Shown here: positions 52,564 through 58,138 of the stretch, one piece after another
Layout: each line of letters starts with the position of its first letter
Numbering within the stretch: position 1 is the stretch's first letter
Origin: Paraburkholderia silviterrae
GTDB taxonomy: Bacteria; Pseudomonadota; Gammaproteobacteria; Burkholderiales; Burkholderiaceae
Assembly: GCF_004353915.1 (NCBI RefSeq)
Contig: NZ_SMRP01000036.1
Coordinates: forward strand, 1 to 58,138
DNA length: 58,138 nucleotides
Direction of reading: 5' to 3'
Translations under genes and position numbers: made by a program
Notes under the pieces: model-generated
Seen by the model: only the letters and a program-made list of their open reading frames with translations
What the model was told of the DNA's origin: nothing
Database searches by the model: none

Positions 52564-53727
52564 ATGACGATTTCCATTTCCAGCCATTTCGACGCAGGCG
52601 CGATCGAAGTGCTCTCGTGCGAGCAAGCCGACGACATCCGTCTGCGCGTGCGCGCCGACAATCAATCCGATTTCGCGCAGTGGTTCTATTTCCGCCTCAC
52701 GGGCGGGCGCGGAGAGCGTTGCGTGATGACATTCGAGAACGCCTCGGCATGCGCATTCCCCGAGGGCTGGCGCGACTACCAGGCCGCGGCGAGCTACGAC
52801 CGCGTGAACTGGTTCCGCGTGCCGACCTCTTACGACGGCAAGGCGCTCACCATCGACCATACGCCCGACTTCGACAGCATCTACTACGCGTATTTCGAGC
52901 CGTACAGCGAGGAGCGCCATTCCGAATTTCTCGGCGCGCTGCAGCAGCTGCCGCATGCGACGCTCAGCGAACTCGGCCAGACGGTCGAGGGGCGGCCGAT
53001 GACGCTGCTCTCGCTCGGCATGCCGGGCGACACCACGCCCGAAGGCCAGCCCAAGAAGACGGTCTGGATCATCGCGCGCCAGCATCCGGGCGAGTCGATG
53101 GCCGAGTGGTTCGTCGAAGGGCTCGTGAAGCGTCTGGCAGGCTGGGGCGACTGGGCAGGCGATCCGGTCGCGCGCAAGCTGCTCGACCGCGTCATTTTTC
53201 ATATCGTGCCGAACATGAACCCGGACGGCAGCGTGCACGGCAACCTGCGCACCAACGCGGCGGGCGCGAACCTGAACCGCGAATGGATGCAACCGGATGC
53301 GCAGCGCAGTCCCGAGGTGCTCGTCGTGCGCGACGCGATCGAGGCAACCGGCTGCGATTTGTTCTTCGACATCCACGGTGACGAGACGCTGCCGTATGTG
53401 TTCGTGGCGGGCTCGGAGATGCTGCCGGGCTTCACCGAGCAGCAGCGCACCGAGCAGACGGCGTTCATCGAAGCGTTCAAGATTGCGAGCCCGGATTTCC
53501 AGGACAAGCATGGCTACGAAGCGAGCCGCTATCGTGAGGACGCGCTCAAGCTCGCGTCGAAGTACATCGGGCATCGCTACGGCTGCCTGTCGCTCACGCT
53601 CGAAATGCCGTTCAAGGACAACGCGAACCTGCCCGACGAGCGTGTGGGCTGGAACGGCGAGCGCAGCGCGGCGCTGGGCGCCGCGATGCTGCAAGCCATC
53701 TTGCGCCACGTCGAAACGTTCGCCTGA
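52564..53727 (+). CDS. M14 cytosolic carboxypeptidase (CCP/Nna1-like)
   Basis: A 387-aa metallocarboxypeptidase of the CCP branch. Residues 1-115 form the beta-sandwich N-domain that precedes the catalytic domain in CCPs. The zinc ligands are in ARQHPGESMAEW (H-x2-E) and DIHGDE (His), the substrate Arg/Asn region is in NLNREWMQP, and the catalytic Glu is in LTLEMPF. A close relative from Burkholderia cenocepacia has a solved structure. Eukaryotic CCPs remove Glu from tubulin; the bacterial substrate is unknown. AAGGAC precedes the ATG. Confidence 0.92.
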   Translation: MTISISSHFDAGAIEVLSCEQADDIRLRVRADNQSDFAQWFYFRLTGGRGERCVMTFENASACAFPEGWRDYQAAASYDRVNWFRVPTSYDGKALTIDHTPDFDSIYYAYFEPYSEERHSEFLGALQQLPHATLSELGQTVEGRPMTLLSLGMPGDTTPEGQPKKTVWIIARQHPGESMAEWFVEGLVKRLAGWGDWAGDPVARKLLDRVIFHIVPNMNPDGSVHGNLRTNAAGANLNREWMQPDAQRSPEVLVVRDAIEATGCDLFFDIHGDETLPYVFVAGSEMLPGFTEQQRTEQTAFIEAFKIASPDFQDKHGYEASRYREDALKLASKYIGHRYGCLSLTLEMPFKDNANLPDERVGWNGERSAALGAAMLQAILRHVETFA

Positions 53728-53762
53728 CGCAAAGCCGCGGGCCTTTGCGGCGACGGCATGAA

Positions 53763-53796
53763 AAAGGGGGAAGCGGTGTGAGCCGCTTCCCCCTTT
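53763..53796. terminator. Bidirectional terminator after the carboxypeptidase
   Basis: AAAGGGGGAAGCGG (53763-53776) pairs with CCGCTTCCCCCTTT (53783-53796) across a 6-nt loop. Serves both convergent genes. Confidence 0.9.
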
Positions 53797-53835
53797 GTCA
53801 TGTGTGCCGCATTCCGCGTGTGCGGCACCATGGCG

Positions 53836-54579
53836 TCATTGCGTCGTCGACTTCTTTTTCGTAGTCGTCTTCTTTGCCGTTGAATTCGTTGTCGACCTGG
53901 TCGTTGCTTTGGCCGTCGACTTGGTGCCGCTCTTCGTGCTCGCCGCCGAAGACTTGTGGCTCGATTTGCCCGAAGTTGCCTTCTTGTGGCCCTTGCCGCT
54001 GCCTTTCTTCGACTTCGCGCCGTGCTTGCCGCTCACATGGGCCGTGGTACCTCCCGTCGTGGCGCGAGGCTCGCTGCGCGCACGCAATGGCGGCACCGGA
54101 TCGTTCCACGTGAACGCGAGGATCTGCTGGCCCACGTAGCCGCAGCGGAACTTCAGATCGTACGGCGCGTGGCTACTGTCCTTCGGAATGCCGATGCCAT
54201 CGACGGTGACGATCGTGTCGACCTTCACGCGCTGTTTGCCTTCGTCGAACGAGTCGTTCCAGGGCGTCACGGTGGCATGCGCGCTATCGAAGGAGCTGGG
54301 CGGAAACTCGACATGATCGAGCGCATCCGACGTGCTCGCGATGAAGTTGCCATGCGCGGCGCAACTGGCGACCAGCGGATCGGCATGCATCTGGGCAACG
54401 AAGGTGTTGGCGAGATCGCCTTGCTTGCTGGCAAGATCTGCTGGCTGATCAATCTGATCGATCGGGTCGACCTGATCGGCTTGTGCGGGCGGCGTGCAAA
54501 TGAATGTGAGGCTCACGGCGCAGGCAGCCAGTCGGCCAAATACAGTCAGCAACTGGCGAGATGCGTTGTTGCGGTCCAT
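53836..54579 (-). CDS. Secreted protein with basic Lys/Ser/Thr/Ala tail
   Basis: A 247-aa protein. The start MDRNNASRQLLTVFGRLAAC gives a signal peptide ending near QADQV. The middle, about 50-155, has CAAHGNFIAS and LKFRCGYVGQQILAFTW, two Cys that may pair, and may be a DUF930-like domain; I am not sure. The C-terminal 80 residues are almost only Lys, Ser, Thr, Ala and Gly, like a histone H1 tail, probably disordered and nucleic-acid or surface binding. A GTG 12 codons upstream is an alternative start. Confidence 0.7.
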   Translation of the reverse strand: MDRNNASRQLLTVFGRLAACAVSLTFICTPPAQADQVDPIDQIDQPADLASKQGDLANTFVAQMHADPLVASCAAHGNFIASTSDALDHVEFPPSSFDSAHATVTPWNDSFDEGKQRVKVDTIVTVDGIGIPKDSSHAPYDLKFRCGYVGQQILAFTWNDPVPPLRARSEPRATTGGTTAHVSGKHGAKSKKGSGKGHKKATSGKSSHKSSAASTKSGTKSTAKATTRSTTNSTAKKTTTKKKSTTQ

Positions 54580-54832
54580 CTGATTATTCTGGGTGAGGGG
54601 TGGGACGTCAGGCACCGTAAGATGCTGCGTCGCATGGATGAGTTCCAGTGCCGAACAAATATTTCGCGCAGCCAGATGGCGGGATCGTTTTCTGGCAAGG
54701 CTGGCGGGTATGCTGCGGCTTGTGGCCGCGGCATGCTCTGGCGCCGGGTCATTCTAGCGCACGGCTACTGCGTGGCGACCGAGGAAACAGTCGACTATGC
54801 GTCACCCACACGTGTCGCGCGCCAAGGGCCGC

Positions 54833-55516
54833 TCAGGTGCGCGGACCGCCCAGCCGATAGCGCCGCACGTCATAGGTCGTGACCCATGCGGGGCGATAGA
54901 CAGCGATCAGCGCCGTAGCCATGCCAGTAAACCAGGCCTCACCGGACGCCAGCAGGAACACGCTGAAGGCATAGCCCGCAGGCACGGTGAGCATTGATCC
55001 CCCGTTGATCGCGACGTGGGTGCCGAGTGCCAGATAGGCTGCCGCGCAGACTGCGATGGCGGGTGATACGAAGCCCTGGCCGACGATGAACATGAAGAGA
55101 TTGCGGGGCAGCCACGCAGCGCAAGCGCGCTGCAGCAATGCCGAGACTGCCACCGGAAAGGCACCGAACACGAGGAAGGTGAGTGCGACGCCGTCCCACG
55201 GCGCGTCGAAGACTACGGCGGCCAGCGCAACGACCACCGCCATGGCGATGAGCGCGAGCCCCCAATCGAATAGTGTGACCACGAGGGTGGCGCCGAGCAG
55301 ATGCAGCACGGTGCCGTCCTCGAGCCACGCATTGCTCGCCCACAGCACGGAGACGGCCACGATGATGGCGAGCCACACGTGCTGGAGCGTCGCGTCTTGC
55401 AGACGCTTGAAGGGGTTGTTCCACAACGCGAGCGCGAGCAGGCCCCCGGCTGCAATCCATGCACCGACGATGACCCACAGCGGAAGCGGCGTATACAGGA
55501 ACCCCATATGCTTCAT
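54833..55516 (-). CDS. Energy-coupling factor permease-like membrane protein (CbiM-like)
   Basis: A 227-aa membrane protein with about six helices. MGFLYTPLPLWVIVGAWIAA, in part FLYTPLPLWVIVGAW, and EDGTVLHLLGATLVV resemble the COG3235 group related to the CbiM substrate-binding component of cobalt/nickel ECF transporters, but the N-terminal metal-binding MHI of true CbiM is absent. No ATPase or T component is nearby. The start is one base after the LuxR gene stop, implying coupling. The long N-terminal extension of the open frame is rejected. Confidence 0.7.
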   Translation of the reverse strand: MKHMGFLYTPLPLWVIVGAWIAAGGLLALALWNNPFKRLQDATLQHVWLAIIVAVSVLWASNAWLEDGTVLHLLGATLVVTLFDWGLALIAMAVVVALAAVVFDAPWDGVALTFLVFGAFPVAVSALLQRACAAWLPRNLFMFIVGQGFVSPAIAVCAAAYLALGTHVAINGGSMLTVPAGYAFSVFLLASGEAWFTGMATALIAVYRPAWVTTYDVRRYRLGGPRT

Positions 55517-55517
55517 A

Positions 55518-56456
55518 TTACTCGTTGGAACGCAAAAGGTGTGCGCAGCTGGGCGGCACTTCCTGTTCTTCGCTGTTCGAGTCGGCTTCGGCGCGTGGCG
55601 CAACTGGGGCTGGCGCCGCGCCGCCGTAGGGCACGGTGGGCTCCGCGGCGATCGGTAGTGCCTCCGCAGTGTCGTCTTGTCGCAACGGATAGCGGAAGGA
55701 CCGCTCATCACGCGAGCGTAGAGGCACCTGACCATGTTCGCCGTACGCCGGCTTCGGCGCGCTCTCACGACGCGTGCGCAGGACTTGTAGCTGATTGGCC
55801 AGCAAGCCGTTGTAGATCGCCACGGCAGCGGCACGGTTGGGGGCGCCGAGTTGTTGGAAGATGCTCGCCAGATGGACTTTGACTGTGCCCTCGCTGATGC
55901 CGAGCGCCCGGGCGATCATCTTGTTTGTGCTGCCCATGTGGACGCAGCGGAGGATCTGCTCTTGGCGCGGCGAAAGGCTCACCTTGAGGTGGGCCTTGGA
56001 TATATGCGCGGCGCTCTTGCCGTTGCGACGCTGAGGCACCGGCCACGAACCCGGCGGGCAGAACGATGGACCGAATACGTCGGCGGGCAGATGATCGCCA
56101 CCGAGCAGGATGAGCTCGAGCAGCTTGACGATGAGGATCGAGTCGGTGGTGCGCCGGATGATGCCGCGTGCACCCTCGGAAAGCACCGCGCGTACCGCGT
56201 GGGGCGGCTCGGTGCGGTCTACGAGTACGGCGACGGGCAGCGTCTGATGCCGGTTCGCGAAATTGCGCAGCTCGCCCGGACGGATGCCGTCGTGCCAGTC
56301 GATCACAAGCAGGTTCGGTGTGAAGCGCTGCATCGCGCGTTCGGCGCTGCGCCAGTCCGGCGCGTCGTTAAAGCGCGCGCGCCGGTCGATTTGTCGTAAC
56401 AGCGCCTTGAGCCCCTCGCGCCGTTCGGCGTCCGGATTGAATACCGCAAACCGCAT
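55518..56456 (-). CDS. LuxR-family response regulator, atypical receiver
   Basis: A 312-aa regulator. Residues 1-125 look like a receiver domain with VIDW holding a possible phospho-Asp, but the acidic pocket is reduced (FNPDAERR) and the usual Lys reads Arg (GIIRRTTDS), so phosphorylation may not be its signal. The LuxR helix-turn-helix is at about 160-225: LSPRQEQILRCVHMGSTNK and ISEGTVKVHLASIFQQLG. A disordered 85-residue tail follows. AGGAGGG 8 nt before the ATG fixes the start. Coupled to the CbiM-like gene. Confidence 0.85.
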   Translation of the reverse strand: MRFAVFNPDAERREGLKALLRQIDRRARFNDAPDWRSAERAMQRFTPNLLVIDWHDGIRPGELRNFANRHQTLPVAVLVDRTEPPHAVRAVLSEGARGIIRRTTDSILIVKLLELILLGGDHLPADVFGPSFCPPGSWPVPQRRNGKSAAHISKAHLKVSLSPRQEQILRCVHMGSTNKMIARALGISEGTVKVHLASIFQQLGAPNRAAAVAIYNGLLANQLQVLRTRRESAPKPAYGEHGQVPLRSRDERSFRYPLRQDDTAEALPIAAEPTVPYGGAAPAPVAPRAEADSNSEEQEVPPSCAHLLRSNE

Positions 56457-56603
56457 AGCCAAGCCCTCCTGTTGTAAACGGCCCCTCTCGAAATGTTGTG
56501 CGGTGCATGCCTTGCACACGCTGCGTTAAACCGGGCCAACAGCACCATGATGACAAAAAGCTTGCGTCGTGGCGGCCTGTCCAGATGGCGTAGGACGTAG
56601 GGC

Positions 56604-56631
56604 AAAAAAAAGCCCCGCACTGAGGCGGGGC
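56604..56631 (-). terminator. Terminator after the DUF2863 gene
   Basis: On the minus strand GCCCCGC, a 6-nt loop and GCGGGGC are followed by eight T. Confidence 0.92.
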
Positions 56632-56654
56632 AGGGTAGGAATAAGCCGTGTTGC

Positions 56655-57869
56655 TTAGTGGAAATGTGGCTGAACGGGCTCAGCATCTTCCGGCATTTCG
56701 GCGTGAACAATCTCACCGAGTGGGTCCGCATAAAGTGGCACGCCACAATCGTCGCAATACTCCGGCTCGAAACGGCCGGCATGGCGACGGATATCGGTGA
56801 TGCCCGATTCCTTCAGCAGTGCGACGATCTCTTCGAGCGGGCCGGTGCCGGCATTTTCCTCGGATGGCTCTTCGTCGATCTCGGCCTCGCCGTTCTCGCG
56901 GCCATAGAGCGGCCAGACTACGCCATACAGCACGTCATTGCTGCCGCGTTTCGTGAAGGCGACACGGTATTCGTCGATGCGTCGTTCGCCGAAGCCCGCG
57001 ACCACGGCGCGCAGGTCCTGGGCGCTCGCACCAATCGTGTCGAGCAGGTAGCGCACCGCGGTGCGGATGGTGTGGGGGCGCACACGCTCGTCGGCGTCGC
57101 GGCAGGCCGAATAGTAGGCGTCCGGCAGCAGGCATTCGAACTCGCAACCGGGCATGACGATGGCGAGATTGGCGCCGCCTTGCGCAGCCCATTGTTCGAG
57201 GCACTGGCCACGCTCGATGCGAGTACCGTGCTCCTCTTCCTGCCAGCGGAAAAGTGGCGCGCCGACCGGTGCGGCGACCACGGCCAGCAGAAAGCGTGGA
57301 TCGGCGAGGATTGGCGAAGTCTCAGGGAACTCGCCCCCGCTGATTTTTGCTACGGTGCCGCTCAGTGCGGCCTGCGAAAGCTGCTGTGCAAGCCGCCAGG
57401 TCTCGACGTGATGGCGCGGGAGCTGGTCGATGCTATAGAGATAGGGTGCCATCGCGACGCGCGCGCCGTTCGCTAGCACGTGTGCCTGGAGATGCGTGCG
57501 CAGGGCATCCGACGCGTCCGTCTTCAGCGGCCCCGACGGAATGACATAGCGGGTCCAGGCAAGCACGGGTGCGGCGACGAGTAGCGCTTCGTATTGCGCG
57601 CCGTCGTGCTCGACGACGAACGACTCGCTGTGGGTCTCGGCCATATCGGCGAGCGCACCGTAGGCGTCCGGGTGGTTTTGCTGCAGATGATCGAGCGCGG
57701 CGTCGAGCGTAGTCTGGTTGCCGTTGCGCACGACCTTCGCTAGCAGCGTGTCGAGCTTGGCCTCCCAGAAGCGGTCTTCAGTGCGGCTGCCCGAAGCGAA
57801 CAGGGCGAGCGACAGGCCGACGAGCTTGTCGGCATCGGGAGGGAGGCGTTTGGCGATTCGCGAGCGCAT
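56655..57869 (-). CDS. DUF2863 family protein
   Basis: A 404-aa cytosolic-looking protein. I recognise the DUF2863 family (restricted mostly to Burkholderiales) by overall pattern: N-terminal RIAKRLPPDADKLVGLSLAL, central HVETWRLAQQLSQAALSG, and a C-terminus with the CxxC pair EYCDDCGVPLYADP. No catalytic motif is evident. Start MRSRIAKRLPP at 57869; the frame continues upstream as a shadow. The 269 bp from here to the right edge show no gene or clear promoter. Confidence 0.8.
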   Translation of the reverse strand: MRSRIAKRLPPDADKLVGLSLALFASGSRTEDRFWEAKLDTLLAKVVRNGNQTTLDAALDHLQQNHPDAYGALADMAETHSESFVVEHDGAQYEALLVAAPVLAWTRYVIPSGPLKTDASDALRTHLQAHVLANGARVAMAPYLYSIDQLPRHHVETWRLAQQLSQAALSGTVAKISGGEFPETSPILADPRFLLAVVAAPVGAPLFRWQEEEHGTRIERGQCLEQWAAQGGANLAIVMPGCEFECLLPDAYYSACRDADERVRPHTIRTAVRYLLDTIGASAQDLRAVVAGFGERRIDEYRVAFTKRGSNDVLYGVVWPLYGRENGEAEIDEEPSEENAGTGPLEEIVALLKESGITDIRRHAGRFEPEYCDDCGVPLYADPLGEIVHAEMPEDAEPVQPHFH

Positions 57870-58138
57870 AAATCCGTCAGTTGGGATGCAGAGAACCTCA
57901 TATTCTAGTCTGTTCCGCGCGGGCCATCGGTTTGCCCTACAGAGCGGCCAAAGGAGAGTGTACGGGGCGGCGGCTTGGCGCATCGCCTCACGCGTTGGAA
58001 AAGCCGTTGTTCGGTGCGTCGGCGCCTATGCGTAGTATTGCGCGACGGCCGTATCTGGGGGACTGACGAGGGACGGTTAAAAACCCCCTTGCCAGATGAC
58101 ATCCCTGTGACTAGAATTCAGTCCCTTCGCTTCCTGCA

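Noticed and set aside
54833..55834. N-terminal extension of the CbiM-like protein to 333 residues
   Set aside because: The extra 106 residues are Arg/Pro-rich and antiphase to the LuxR coding sequence; the membrane domain begins at MKHMGF.

Overview
The window is about 58 kb of GC-rich chromosomal DNA from a betaproteobacterium of the family Burkholderiaceae, most like Paraburkholderia or Burkholderia sensu lato. The basis is gene order (sigma factor - ilvIHC - psd - pssA - leuA; rpsO - pnp - quinone reductase - tpiA - secG - tRNA-Leu - nuoA-N), protein-level resemblance to Burkholderia families, separate nuoC and nuoD genes, and DUFs typical of the group (DUF2818, DUF2863, DUF3106, DUF3619). 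No phage, IS element, CRISPR array or obvious island was seen. The assignment is from memory of families, not from a search.

Layout. 1-2.4 kb (minus): a calcineurin-like phosphoesterase and a GT4 glycosyltransferase, read here as a PlcP/Agt lipid-remodelling pair with a possible Pho box, followed by an ORF that leaves the window. 2.7-5.4 kb (minus): an ECF sigma factor, a single-pass membrane protein overlapping it by ATGA, a membrane-anchored protein with Spy/CpxP-like motifs and an RDD membrane protein, probably one uncharacterised envelope-sensing unit. 5.6-15.1 kb: ilvI-ilvH-ilvC, psd, pssA, leuA with a leader peptide rich in rare CTA codons, a lipoprotein and a lone periplasmic binding protein. 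15.1-20.8 kb: rpsO, pnp with a long leader hairpin, a quinone reductase, tpiA, secG and tRNA-Leu(GAG). 21.0-36.3 kb: the 14-gene complex I operon nuoA-N plus DUF2818. 36.4-37.8 kb: a Nudix hydrolase and a DUF1178 protein.

37.2-48.5 kb holds two acyl-CoA catabolic operons. The first (plus) has a DUF1178 protein, a PimC/PimD-like pair of acyl-CoA dehydrogenases and two MaoC hydratases. The second (minus) has 3-hydroxyacyl-CoA dehydrogenase, enoyl-CoA hydratase, a histidine phosphatase, an APH-type kinase and an ACAD10/11-like dehydrogenase; this set fits phosphorylation-dependent breakdown of 4-hydroxyacyl-CoAs. Palindromes with the same core lie upstream of both operons, suggesting one TetR-type regulator.

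48.5-58 kb is a mixed region: an orphan two-domain fimbrial adhesin, an aminotransferase, a PIN protein, YaaA, a cytosolic carboxypeptidase (CCP), a secreted protein with a Lys/Ser/Thr/Ala-rich tail, a LuxR-type regulator next to a CbiM-like membrane protein, and a DUF2863 protein.

The observations most worth following are the split ACAD10/11-like operon and its shared operator, the sigma/DUF3619/DUF3106/RDD unit, the apparently leaderless leuA leader peptide, the pnp leader duplex and the PlcP/Agt pair. Several short intergenic arrays with an exact 10-bp period were also noticed.
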